From: Rhizophagus clarus
Taxonomy: Eukaryota > Glomeromycota > Glomeromycetes > Glomerales > Glomeraceae
Assembly: GCA_015698045.1 (NCBI GenBank)
Contig: BLAL01000017.1
Coordinates: forward strand, 248,001 to 312,000
Direction of reading: 5' to 3'
Length of the DNA: 64,000 nucleotides
Position numbers and translations under genes: made by a program. The notes beneath the pieces are model-generated. The model had not been told where the DNA came from. It saw nothing but the letters and a program-made list of their open reading frames with translations, and made no database searches. This document shows, piece after piece, positions 1-10,285 of the stretch (position 1 is the first letter of the stretch; the number at the start of each line of letters is the position of its first letter).

Positions 1-337
1 GAAAAGAGCCTCCTGAACAAGATTTTGAAGGTACTTTTAAAAATTAATTTTTTTTGTTTTGTTAATGAAACGTAAACTAACATTTCGATTCTTTTTTTTA
101 TAGGTCCATGGCTTTCCAGACGCCTTCTGATGGAATTTCAAAGGTAAAACTTTGAATGAAATTATCTCATTTTTTTATTTAAACGAAAAGTCAGTTAATA
201 TTTTGCTTTTCTTTTATCATAGGTCTACAGTTTTCTTTAGGAGTGATAAAATTTTCACGTTTGACGCGTTTAGTTGGATTGAAGTTAAAAGTTGTTTGTT
301 GGAATCGAACCAACAGGAACACTGTCCAAACCATTAA
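1..337 (+). CDS. 3' end of a split gene, product unknown (partial)
   Basis: Three short exons can be joined in one frame: 1-30, 104-143 and 223-337, ending at TAA. Introns 31-103 (GTACTT...TATAG, with CTAAC as a likely branch site) and 144-222 (GTAAAA...CATAG) are of the size usual for this kind of genome. The joined tail reads KEPPEQDFEGPW across the first junction and ends in EHCPNH. The other exon frames meet stops or do not join in phase, although exon 3 also has a second open frame. The gene begins left of the window. I do not recognise the family and assign no function. Confidence is limited because the exons are tiny. Confidence 0.35.
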
Positions 338-540
338 CAACAACATAATTTGAACGTCTGTAAAGAAAAGAAAAGGGGACTTTTAATTAGTGCATTTAGC
401 TAGCAAATAGGATAGTTTAGTACTATGTACTTTTAAATTTGTAAATATCTTTAATTAATAAATTGATATTAGTTAATATTAAAGTTAAAACACTGCCTAA
501 TTGTAAATTTGCATTAGTGTTTTTGAAAAATTTCGCAGGT

Positions 541-655
541 TTTTTTGTGCTTGCAGATTTGCGCAGAAATCCATGAAATTTTTCAGTGCTGCGTATCAGC
601 ATGTTCTCAGATCTGCGCAGAAATGTACTCCGCAGAATTGCGCAGATCTGCAGAC
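541..655. repeat. GCGCAGATCTG inverted/direct repeat patch
   Basis: CAGATCTGCGCA at 608-619 is exactly inverted at 639-650 as TGCGCAGATCTG, with a 19-nt spacer. A related copy lies at 553-567. The patch is richer in GC than its surroundings and looks like a dispersed repeat. A short open frame across it is not believed to be a gene. Confidence 0.5.
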
Positions 656-1019
656 CAAAATTTTTCCCAATGTAGCAAATTCATACAAAACCTGGTTATT
701 CTTACTGCCTTATTTAATTATTTTACATCATGAAAAAGCTTTTGGAGAATAAATAATACTATTAACAACTGCAAATAACTACTATTGTATTCATAAAACT
801 TTTATTTGCAACTGGTGTAAAAAGTGATGGGTTCTTAAAATAGTTGATGGGTTATAAAAAGTCGTTATTACTTTAATTTTTAAGCACGAGTTGTAAAAAA
901 ATTTTTTATTTTCTGATTATTCTACATAAGATTGATAAGATGAATGTGTAACACAATCGTATTTTGCACTGTTTACTAATTTTTTATTAAAAATTCTTAA
1001 TTTAAGCTAATTCTAAGGA

Positions 1020-1870
1020 TCAGTGCATATGAAAAACTCTTCAATTAAAACGCTTTAAAAAACATATTTTAGCATTTTTTTTAAATTAAATGTTCTAAAA
1101 ATAACATTTTTAAATAAGCGTTAAAAAAAAGTTAAAAACTTATTTAACGTTTTTTTTTTAATTTGGAAATTAAAAAAAAATGTTTTTAAATTATAAACTT
1201 TACTAAAAAATGTTAATGAATGGTTTTAACGTTTTTTATTCAGTTATTAAATGCTTTAAAAACGTTAAAAACTGCATTTTAGTGTTTTTTTATAGGCATT
1301 AAATAAAAGGTAAAAACCTATTCTTAATTAAACGTAAACTTGAAAAAAACGTTTTTTTAATTTAACGCTTAAAAAAACGCTTTGGAAAAAAATAAAGCTT
1401 TTTAATTAAAATGCTTTAAAAAAATGTTAAATCTTATTTTTTTAATTAAGTACTTTAAAAAAATACGTTTTTTAAATTTAAACGTTCAAAAAAAACATAT
1501 TTTAGAGTTTTTTAATTATAAAAAATGTTAAACCCGTATTTTTTAATTAAATACTTTAAAAAAAATACATTTTTTAAATTAAATGCTCAAAAAAAATGTA
1601 TTTTAATGTTTTTTTAATTAAATGCTTAAAAAAAGTTAAAACTGTATTTTTTTTAATTAAGTACTTTAAAAAAAATACATTTTTTAAATTTAAATGCTCA
1701 AAAAAACGTATTTTGTTGTTTTCTTAATTGAACGCTTAAAAAAAATGTATTTTAGCATTTTTTAAATCAAACGCTTTAAAAAACTTTTTTTATTCAAATT
1801 AAATACGTGTCAAATGTTTAAAAAAAAAATTTTTTTTTTAAATTAAGCGCTTAAAAATTAAAAAAATCAT
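1020..1870. repeat. Degenerate A/T minisatellite
   Basis: About 850 bp of imperfect units that alternate A-runs, T-runs and short words such as ACGTATTTTAGCATTTTTT and AATTAAACGCTTAAAAAA. The period is loose, roughly 50-70 bp. No coding frame is present. The flanks 661-1019 and 1871-2286 are plain AT-rich DNA in which I see nothing definite. Confidence 0.6.
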
Positions 1871-2286
1871 ACATTATTATGTGAACATATGATTTTTTTA
1901 ATTAATCCCATAATCTTTATTTTTTTGAATTTTGATATAAATTGACTAAACTCGTTTTTATTTATTATTAAAGAAAAAAGCATTTTATTTTCTCAAAAAA
2001 AAAAAAAATGATCAGACATATTTTTCAATTATTTGTATTAATTGTACACATTGTTGTTAAATTATAACAACCCAAATTTAGCCTAAGTGCGTGCAGATGA
2101 ACCAACCATTAAATCGTCATTGGCTCTTGAAAAGGGATATTTATGCTTTCAATAGTTGGTTGCTAATTTTATCAATGAAAGATTCTTTATTATAAACAAT
2201 TCTATCATACAGCAAAACTTATATAATATTACTACATACAGTATGCTAGCTGCATATACGGTATTTCATATCTTAAAATCCATATT

Positions 2287-3512
2287 TTATATATTTGTTA
2301 TAGACTCACTTCTGAAATCTTTTATTATCCCAGCATTTTTATATTTATTAATCAATTTTTTATAATCTTTCCTTTCATAAATATAATTGGATGTAAGTAT
2401 GGAAAGTGCAGGACGGTCGCTCCAATTACTTAAGAATTCTTTCAAATATTCCAAAGAAAATTTAAAATCATTAAAAAATCTAATCTCTCTCAGATTAGTT
2501 GTCATTGATTTAATTAATATTTTTAATAATTCTCGTTCATATTCAATAATTATTTCTTCAATTTCATATATATAACCATTTTTTATAACCAATAACAATG
2601 ATTTCAAATTGCGACAAGTGTTTAATAATTTTTCAAATTTATCAAGATTGTTCCGTAAATGGAGGAAATAAAAGTAATAGAAATTCAATTGAAGGACAAT
2701 TCTTATAAATATTACGAATAAAATTGAGAGGACTATCATCAAAATGATCAACAGATTTTAATAAAATTTGCTCAAGTTTTCCTCCGCTATTTTTAATTAT
2801 AATAGAAGCTTCATCTATTGTAATATAACTAATATTAAGGATTTCAAGATCTTTATAAACTAACTCTTTTGATAAGTCTTCGATATAAATATGATCATTA
2901 ATTACTAATGTTTTTAATTATGAAGTTTTGAAAGTAAATTTCGTGAAAATATGTATCCTATAATATACTCATAATCAAAAAATATTTTAAAATGATTGAG
3001 GATTTCTGCTTTTTTTTTTTCTGATTCAAGAAAGATTTTAGAGTAAGAAATTTTTATAGAATGATAATTATTATCAAAATCATTCTTCCATTCAAAATAC
3101 TTTAAATATTTTTGAACTTCAATTAATTTTGCAATTCCATCAAGTTTTAGATTCACATTATTAATGGTGAGTCTCTGTATATAATTGACATATATTTGCT
3201 AATTCATAAAAGTATGAAAAATTGATAGATGTATCACATTTTAGTGCACAGAGCGATTCAAGACATATCTTAGCTTCTGGATAATAAAATATTTGATGTT
3301 TAGTTGATCTTATATCTAAAAACTTCAACCCTGGAAATTTCTTCATAAAGAGGTTGTAAAAGAAATTGATTATATTTTAATGAAGATCCAATTGATATTA
3401 TTATATTTATAGTATTTATATTAATACTTCTACAAAATGTTAAATGTGTTTGAAATGAAATTAACGGTAATTGGATTCCTTTCTTCGTTAAGAATTCTTT
3501 GATATCATTCAT
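2287..3512 (-). pseudogene. Decayed F-box/LRR-type protein gene (lacks the F-box end)
   Basis: Four open stretches on the minus strand (3512-3300, 3346-3161, 3156-2914, 2751-2287), plus frame-shifted coding sequence between them, line up in order as one protein. Recognisable pieces are MNDIKEFLTKKGIQLPL, FPGLKFLDIRSTKHQIFYYP, KLIEVQKYLKYFEW, TCRNLKSLLLVI, LKEFLSNWSDRPALSILTS and KYKNAGIIKDFR. This is the LRR-like body and characteristic C-terminus of a large F-box protein family of Rhizophagus, recalled from general knowledge. The N-terminal F-box that should lie above 3512 is absent. At least three frame changes separate the pieces; one is near 2680 and another near 3160. The copy is therefore almost certainly dead. 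It belongs to a different subfamily from the F-box genes at 13-14 and 40-60 kb. Confidence 0.7.
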
Positions 3513-3993
3513 AAATAGAAAGCAATAATGACAAACAAATAATCTTTATTACTATAATTGTTATATCATCAAGGGTCCCTCCATAGAATTGAAATTCCAA
3601 TTTATATGGGAAAAAAATCGGAATTTAAATTCCGGCAATTTTGAACAAATTGGGAGTATTCCGATCCAGTACGATACCAAAAATAATGATTTGCAAAATC
3701 GTTAAAATTCTAACTTCGGCTAGCATATGACTTAATTTCGGAAATTTAGAAATGGCATAGTAACAATTAGAGTAATCTGACTGTATTAAAATAAGTAAGG
3801 GTATCTGAATACTTCTTTATGTTAAAGGATACAAAATCTAGATATGATGCAGTTGTTTATTAATATCTAAATACACGTGTAAGAACGTTACTATGCTAAA
3901 TCTATCTGGCGATTTTCTCAGCTCGTTTATCTAGTACAAAAGCCTGGCTGCTATAATTCATACTTTCACCAGGAAGGATTTCATCTTTCGGTG
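3513..3993. other. Intergenic, no gene seen
   Basis: AT-rich DNA with a perfect 16-bp palindrome CGGAATTTAAATTCCG at 3619-3634 and scattered TCGGAATT words. No convincing frame or exon was found. Confidence 0.5.
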
Positions 3994-4166
3994 CGATTAT
4001 CGCCGTTTTCAAAATGGTGTACGCTATTTATTCGTGATTGAATATTCGAATACCAATATTCGTCCGATTTCATCCATGTTTTGTTCGGTTTTCATCCGGT
4101 TTTCGGTTTTCTTTTTTTTTTATTCAGATATAACTGCATACATCATTTTGAAAACGGCGATAAACG
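3994..4166. mobile_element. MITE-like element with ~30-bp terminal inverted repeats
   Basis: The left arm at 3994-4024 (core TATCGCCGTTTTCAAAATG) is inverted at 4136-4166 (core CATTTTGAAAACGGCGATA) with about three mismatches. The interior is about 110 bp, T-rich, with no coding capacity. I could not find a clean target-site duplication. The right arm forms the 3' end of the coiled-coil reading frame on the minus strand, so insertion probably truncated that gene. Confidence 0.6.
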
Positions 4167-4418
4167 AACCAGCCCATTTAAATCATAAATTTCGAAATTT
4201 TCTGAATAACGTGGTCCATATTTTTTAACAATCTCATTTCTGGCGACCATTTCGTACATATGATCAGTGTTTCCTTTTACTTGGCCGATTTTTCCATCGA
4301 GAGTTTTAACATTGTCTTCCATTTTTTTATCGAGAGTTGTAAAATTTGCATCCACCTTTTTATCGAGAGTCTTCATTTTTTTATCAAGAGTGAAAATTTT
4401 CCCGTTTAAAGAATTCAA
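4143..4418 (-). CDS. Coiled-coil protein fragment with LDKKM repeats
   Basis: The open frame carries a heptad-like repeat (FTLDKKMKTLDKKVDANF, then TLDKKMEDNVKTLDGKIG), which predicts a coiled coil, followed by a short globular tail with VARNEIVKKYGPRYSEN. The frame stays open upstream to about 4497 without any ATG (the first in-frame residue at 4418 is TTG). It is therefore an internal exon or a gene that lost its start. Its last residues, RLSPFSK and the stop, are encoded by the right arm of the inverted-repeat element at 3994-4166, so the original C-terminus has been replaced. No function can be assigned. It could be a pseudogene. Confidence 0.4.
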   Translation of the reverse strand: MNSLNGKIFTLDKKMKTLDKKVDANFTTLDKKMEDNVKTLDGKIGQVKGNTDHMYEMVARNEIVKKYGPRYSENFEIYDLNGLVRLSPFSK

Positions 4419-4728
4419 TTGCTGAGAAATAATTGTTAAATTGTTTTCCCAAATCTGTTGCCATAAAAGATTATAGTCACACCGGGAAATTAATTAGTAC
4501 ACCCGAAATAGATTCAGTAGATATACCGTCAATTGATAACATTCTCGTAATGAGAAACATTTGCAGTCATTAGCAATTTAATAAAAAATAATAAAACGGG
4601 TCTGAGTCGAAATCCCAAAAGTCAAAATCCCGAAAACTAAAGTCACGTGCATAACAGTATATGGCCGTAACATAATTATAATTCATATTTATCACGTGAT
4701 ATTAGTGGTTTCGGGATGGACGGCATGG

Positions 4729-4916
4729 AGCATAGCGGTCATTCTTATGTCACCTTGCCGATCATTGCCGATCATATAGTAAATTTAATTATAGCGATGT
4801 GATAAGGCTTCAAGGTCCTTTGCAGTGTCAGAATCTGCCTTAATTGAATAAATGATTAATAAATGATCGACAAATGATCGGCAAAATTGTGATAAAATAG
4901 GGATGTCCGCTATGCT
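4729..4916. mobile_element. MITE-like element, AGCATAGCGG termini
   Basis: AGCATAGCGG at 4729-4738 is inverted at 4907-4916. The homology continues inward imperfectly through TTGCCGATCATT and CGATCAT on both sides, giving arms of about 47-55 bp. The roughly 80-bp centre is non-coding. No target duplication is obvious. Flanking DNA (4500-4728 and 4917-5111) contains two CACGTG sites and nothing else I can name. Confidence 0.55.
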
Positions 4917-5111
4917 GAAGTATGGGAAGATGATATAATTAAAGAAAAATTATTATATAAAAAATTAAAAATCATAATTTATTAGTAATTATAGCAAGTG
5001 TGGCATTTCCACTGGCTGTTAAGGTCTGTCATACCCTAAATCGAGAAACCGTTAAAATTTCAATAATCAATCGCACATTGCATTTATCGTTTGATAGGAC
5101 AATTAAGGGAT

Positions 5112-5789
5112 TTATTCTGAGCTGACTATCGTTAATTCGTTAATAGTGCTACCAGGAATAAGAATACCATATACAGCAGTTACTTCCTGTTCGCTTCCTG
5201 CACCGAAGCACATTTTGATACCTTTACTTTCATCATAATTATTGTATGTTTTACTGAAATTATGTTGCTGAAAGGCTATACCAAGAAAATCATTATTAAC
5301 ATACCCGTCCAACATATTTACTTGTATTGGATTCAAGTTGGTATCATATGTTGTCATTCCAATTGTTATTGTCTTTGCACTGAGTCTAAATGTACGTGTA
5401 GGAGCGCAAATCACGCCACGATTATGGTCATTATCCCACGTATTTCTTCTATCATCGGAAATACAAATTGCGAATGGACTCTGATCGTTGGGGAGAATAA
5501 AATCAACACAAGAAAAGTTTGGCGAACATGGGAGATCAGAAGTTGTAAAAGTGCCTGGAAGATCTTGAGACTCGCATACACTCCTAACAGTGTTCTTGTT
5601 TTTGCAAAAAGAGCTTCTATACACAGGGTAGTTATGGTCCGTGCATCTGTCATTAATGTTTTTGTTACTACTCAGAGACCGTGTTTCTTCTAGAGGCAAA
5701 TTCCGCGTTTCTTCTAGAGGTATTCCTGCGACCATGGTCGCGATCGCAAGTAAAAAGAAAATGTATTTCATACACAAATTAGAATACAT
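5112..5789 (-). CDS. Secreted cysteine-rich protein (candidate effector)
   Basis: The intact, intronless frame encodes 225 aa. It opens with MYSNLCMKYIFFLLAIATMV, a typical signal peptide with likely cleavage after VAG or IP. Translation may start at the second Met (5771), which would give 219 aa. Just after cleavage there is a short tandem repeat (PLEETRNL, PLEETRSL). The mature part has eight cysteines, an even number suggesting four disulfides, and two N-F-S glycosylation sequons. A TATAAATA box lies upstream at 5917-5924. I recognise no enzyme motif. The protein is probably exported to the cell wall, apoplast or host interface, but that role is inference from the signal peptide and Cys content only. 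Confidence 0.8.
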   Translation of the reverse strand: MYSNLCMKYIFFLLAIATMVAGIPLEETRNLPLEETRSLSSNKNINDRCTDHNYPVYRSSFCKNKNTVRSVCESQDLPGTFTTSDLPCSPNFSCVDFILPNDQSPFAICISDDRRNTWDNDHNRGVICAPTRTFRLSAKTITIGMTTYDTNLNPIQVNMLDGYVNNDFLGIAFQQHNFSKTYNNYDESKGIKMCFGAGSEQEVTAVYGILIPGSTINELTIVSSE

Positions 5790-5916
5790 ATTGTTGCTAT
5801 TGTTTCTGGAGATGATGCAAATGAAAGCGAAAGGTATATGAAATTGAATTGCTTGTAGTTGTTCTTGTAGAGGGGGTCAGATGTCTTGGCTACGATAGTA
5901 TTATCAGAAGTCCCCT

Positions 5917-5924
5917 ATTTATAA
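5917..5924 (-). promoter_or_regulatory. TATA box of the secreted-protein gene
   Basis: TATAAATA on the minus strand, 128 nt above the first ATG at 5789 and 146 nt above the second at 5771. It would place transcription start near 5890 and leave a 5' UTR of about 100 nt. The same octamer precedes F-box genes elsewhere in the window. Confidence 0.45.
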
Positions 5925-6625
5925 ACTTTACCAAGTTATGGTATACAAATCTTTTCTTTATTCGTTCCATTGATAAAATAAATATAATTGATACAGATAG
6001 CCCTTTATCTAATTGATATAATATTTTAGCAGTCGCATAAAAAACAACAACAATAAAGGTTTCTTCATTATTAATTAATCCACATGGAAATTGCAAAATA
6101 CAGCAATTTTTTGATCGAGCGATCATATAGTCGCATGGAAGAATCAGTGATACATTGGGTGTAATTAAATCAAGTCTAAATATGGCGTAACTGATAGGCG
6201 ATATAAAAGAATTTTCTCGTGTCTCCAAAAAAAAAAATTTTATAACAACTCGAATCGGTATTACATCATACTTAACTGGTAAAAAAATGCATATCTCGGA
6301 TCGGATCGGACGATCTTAAATGGCGTGGCAATCGCGGAAAATAATTTATGCTGGTTATATGTCCGCATACTCCTACATGCTTATATCTTGCTGGGAAAGA
6401 ATTAAGGAGGTGATTAGCATTGTCGATAATGCCAATGAAAGCACATGTAAACGAAATCCTCATACCTTTTCACATATCCGTCGATCCGCGGAATTAAGCA
6501 TATCGGCGGCGGATTTGCTAAATTTTGAACGATTTTTATAAAAAAGAAATTAAATATTTTTAAGAACAGACTTTAATCAAACCCAACCACAGAAAAGAAA
6601 TCTAAAACTATCTCGTCCGAAATTT
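5925..6625. other. Intergenic, no gene seen
   Basis: Open frames occur on both strands (6228-5890 minus, 6320-6541 plus) but overlap each other or the TATA box and show no domain, splice signal or signal peptide. 6485-6515 has GATCCGCGGAATTAAGCAT, vaguely like the start of large-subunit rRNA but too short to call. Confidence 0.4.
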
Positions 6626-8441
6626 TCAATGAAAAGGACGTGTAAAAACTGAAACTCCCTTGTACTTTAGCTCTGTTATTCACACGAGTGTGTGGATTCA
6701 TTTTTTTTCTCCATCATTTATAGACTTATAGTGTCTTAACTATCTGAACTTACTTACCAAAATGGCTGTGGATCTGAAAGTCGTCCCCAATTGAGAAACC
6801 GGGATCATCTATAACCTCTATTTCGGCATCATTCTCGGAGGTATTTCTATTAAAATCAGTCTCTCTGGATTTTTCCTGAGAACGAGTCTTTGTCTTTGTT
6901 TATTCTTACGACCAATGCATAAAAATTTTTTATATTACATAGCTGACAGGGAGGAATAAAGTTCACGATGCATTTATTCCATTTATTCGTAACCTCAGGG
7001 GGTGATCGCCACGCTATCGATACAAAATAAAAGACATACTATACTTTTATTATACAAAATCAAGGGTCAGCTAATTTTTTCATGATAAGGATTATTATTT
7101 TTCTAAGTTACTTACTAAATGAAACTAGTGCCTATGTTTACGACCTTGATATATTACTATACGTTCAGGTTTCTTACCAAAAAAGTTAGTTTATGGTTTG
7201 CTAGGAACACAGCCTCTGAAGGAAACTGTCCTTTTAACACAAAAACAGTGGTACGATATCTTGTATTTTTGGCATCGATTCCACAAGAGGACTTTATAAG
7301 AGTAGACTCTAACACAAATTGCTAGTAAAGAGTTCTGTTTTCGATACGGGGTCCCTATTTTCTATTGCAATCCTGTTTATAATTATTACCTAACTGACTC
7401 TGGATGTTACATTTTGTAGACTGAAACACTTTAGATAAAATTTGGACAAAAAATAAAACATGGATAGAATGGTTTGTTATTGATAATATTGATAATAAAA
7501 TCCATCTGATGATGGTAAAAATTATTGCAAGTATAAAATATTAGATACTAGATAATAAATGATGGCAAACTCGAAATTAATTTATTACTTGACATATTTT
7601 TTTGTACCGCTAATCACGAAATTATAATTAACGAATAACGCAGGCAATAAAGTTACATTAATTTCATCCGTGGTTCTTGCTGTGTACCAAAGGACATGTA
7701 ACTTAGTCATATTATGTAGTACATGTGCAATGCTCGTTAGATTGTTCGGGGATCCGAATAGAGGGATATTTTGTACTAAGAATTGCATACACTGACAATA
7801 ATATCCATCATGATTCACTATATCATACGACTTAATATTCGATTCGATTGTGATGGCCAGATTACGTAAATATCTATAATGGACGCTAGAATCGCAACTA
7901 CACTCATTTTAAACCAGAAGTTAATACCTCCGCTTTTTGCACAAGCACGGTAAGAACTATTCTGATCACTTTATGGAACGTGGCCTCTTCGTCTAATGGG
8001 ATTAATGCACGGAAATCAATTATGGCGTTTAACAGTATAGACAATAACACTAATTGAATAGGGGCATCGTCTGGTTTTCAGCAACATTTTTTATTGCATC
8101 AACGCAAACCTTCTTGAGTTTGACTAATTCATCACGAAACAGGGATTTTTGTTTCAAGCGTGTTAGCCAGAAAGCGACCATGCCGAGCTGAGAATCGGTG
8201 CAAAGGTCCATGATATTAAAACGGTGTCAATTTGAGTAACTTATTTGTCATTATACAATATTTCATTTTTACCTGTTTCCTGTGCATGGATGATAATACT
8301 GTAAGCTTTGAAACAACTAAACAGGAAAATGTTTAATAACAGATCGTTTGCTTTGGGATGAAACCTATTTTGGAGCATGATAATGCCAGAAATTAATTTT
8401 GTAAACGGGTTGTAGCATACTTTGTTATTTTTATAGTCCAT
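6626..8441 (-). pseudogene. Decayed or frame-shifted multi-exon gene, function unknown
   Basis: Several minus-strand pieces read as one protein. An exon from 8441 begins MDYKNNKVCYNPFTKLISG. Coding sequence from about 8215 (DLCTDSQLGMVAFWLTRLKQ) jumps frame near 8078 (into DDAPIQLVLLSILLNAII) and again near 7915 (into YLRNLAITIESNIKSYDIV), and runs to about 7588. Exon 7321-7178 (QFVLESTLIKSSCGIDAKNT) has a good acceptor and GTAAGA donor, and joins in phase to exon 7038-6910 (ending FYALV). That is followed, after a 34-nt gap or a frame change, by exon 6875-6758 (EKSRETDFNRNTSENDAEIE), GTAAGT, and a terminal exon 6672-6626. Codon content is less AT-biased than in neighbours, as expected of an old conserved gene. 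I do not recognise the family. The breaks may be real decay or assembly errors. Confidence 0.55.
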
Positions 8442-8584
8442 TTGCTGCGGAATTTATACTAAATACATCACATGATACAGTGAATAAATATTCGTAATTA
8501 CGAGATCGTGACCTCAGGTCACAGTCTGCTTATTTCAGTCAGAGACTGATCGAAGCGCATAAAAACTATGCCTCTCATAGTATA

Positions 8585-8806
8585 ATGTTTATGTTTGTCC
8601 GTAATCCACACCATAAACTATACCCGAGGAATTACAGTTGTGCTGGTTTTTTAGTTGAGAAAATGGAATTGTGTCGCATCTGGGAAAATAGGTATATTGA
8701 CGGCAGAAAGATATTATTATTCTTCTCAACGCATGTTTTGCGGGATAATAGTATAAATAGTATGATAAGGGAAGAAATATTAGAAAGGAATGTGGGCATT
8801 CTATAA
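8585..8806 (+). CDS. Hypothetical small protein or exon
   Basis: A 73-aa frame from ATG to TAA contains FVRNPHHKLYPRNYSCAGF and MIREEILERNVGIL. The frame stays open upstream to a good acceptor (CTTATTTCAG, around 8537), so this could be the last exon of a longer gene rather than a stand-alone one. It has no signal peptide and no motif I recognise. A similar ATTTCAG-CAGAGACT junction word recurs near 8850. The call rests only on composition and the acceptor, so it is weak. Confidence 0.25.
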   Translation: MFMFVRNPHHKLYPRNYSCAGFLVEKMELCRIWENRYIDGRKILLFFSTHVLRDNSINSMIREEILERNVGIL

Positions 8807-10151
8807 AGGTATCTGCCTTCAGAATATTGTATTTCTGATAAGATTATTTCAGCCAGAGACTCGATAAAATCATCTTGAAAGTAAAAGAGACAAGGAGTTA
8901 TTTATATCATCAATGCCACGGAAAAGAACCTTTCCATGCATGCTCCTTCTATAAATAATTAATCCTCATTAGTATGGATCGTCGTTTAGTGTGCCACATC
9001 TTAACAGTTTAACTCCTGTAAATCAGTGATAGTCACACACATTTCTTATCTAATGCCATCATGTAGGTATATCTCTGACAGGATTTGCGGTATTTCAAAG
9101 TACACGAAAACTAGGATAACCTCTTAGGGTATCATCACGACACTTTTTGGGTACAACCCTAGTTGCATGGATTGTAAATGAAATTATTCTTTAAATATTT
9201 ATTATAAAGAAAATAATAAAATAATTTTGTTTATAATAACATCTTAGAAAATTATTTCTGCTACGCTCTTTTTTCTGTTTTTTTTTTTTTTTAAGGTAAA
9301 TGTTATATGTGATACTGATGAGCCAATCAAATTTCAAACGCCACAAAAAATCACGTGATACTGAAATTTTTATGGTGATGCTGGGGTAGTTAATCCATTG
9401 GTATCAGAAGAATCAGAGACGTCAAAATAGAAGAATGTTGGATATGGTGGAATATTATCAGGGCCTTTTCCGCCCAAAATATATAATTAATGTAGCTGTA
9501 TGAGCGTTACGTAAATATGGCTTAATGTTTGAATCTTGAGGTTTTACTTCTAACAATTGAAATAAAATTCCAAATATAATAATATTAATTAAAAAGTTGT
9601 TTAAAAACATCATTTTAAACTTTGCTATTTTTTAAAAAAAAATTGTTCCGTATGATAAAAGTTGTTATTGTTTAAGATTTAAATCAAATGATAATTCGGC
9701 AAAAATTTAAATCAAGTCATTAATTTGACATGGGCAAGATTAATTTGTCAGAGATCTACAAAAAAATCATTCTATATTTATTACTGTATCTGTAAATACT
9801 TCCCTGCAACGAAACATCTATTATTAACCATAGCTAGTAGAAGCATTTCTGTATTACTATCAATTCACCTTTGGTCCTTAGAACTTGTCTCCTTACTCTG
9901 ATCCTTTTGTTTCATAATTTAAACTTGACTGATTGAAACCACTATTGGAATTTTGTGTATCTATAGTAATGTTTCGGAAATTAACCTTTTTGATCGATTT
10001 ATTTGAGAAAGTTCTTATAAAATTTATACTGTATATGGTATCAATATAATATATAAACGATGTTTTTTTTTGTTTTCATGAGAATTTCTTTTTGGTACAA
10101 TACATATTTATTTATTTTTTTTCATTTTTTAATTCTAAAAATTCGTTAGGA
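8807..10151. other. Intergenic, no gene seen
   Basis: AT-rich DNA with homopolymer runs (T15 near 9278, T/A runs near 9630) and one perfect ATCACGTGAT palindrome at 9350-9359. No exon or repeat with clear boundaries was found. Confidence 0.45.
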
Positions 10152-10152
10152 C

Positions 10153-10285
10153 AGTGACATATAGATTAGCAAAAACCTTAGGTTACATAATTTTTAGTAA
10201 ACATGATTTATTGCACGTGACCAAGATATCATCTGGGTAGGGGTAAACGCCTATAGTAAAAAAATATTAGCTAATATATGTCACT
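10153..10285. mobile_element. Short inverted-repeat (MITE-like) element
   Basis: AGTGACATATA at 10153-10163 is inverted at 10275-10285, and the similarity extends inward through ATTAGC-AA, giving arms of about 20-25 bp. The 133-bp unit has no coding capacity. The CAGTGACA-type terminus resembles hAT-class ends, but no 8-bp duplication was found. Confidence 0.45.

Noticed and set aside
290..315. tRNA-like T-arm on the minus strand (GTTGG-TTCGATT-CCAAC)
   Set aside because: The T-stem and loop are perfect, but no D-arm, anticodon arm or acceptor partner lies at tRNA distance, and the region fits better as a coding exon.
1020..1870. CRISPR-like or regular tandem array
   Set aside because: Units vary in length and sequence with no constant repeat and unique spacers; simple degenerate minisatellite.
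2156..2575. Plus-strand open frames at 2156-2365 and 2387-2575
   Set aside because: They lie antisense to, or next to, the better-supported F-box relic and show only AT-driven hydrophobic residues.
5262..5693. 143-codon plus-strand frame
   Set aside because: Antisense to the secreted-protein gene, whose signal peptide and cysteine pattern are convincing.
6485..6515. Similarity to the start of large-subunit rRNA (TTAAGCATATC)
   Set aside because: Only about 12 bases match contiguously and nothing beyond continues the rRNA.
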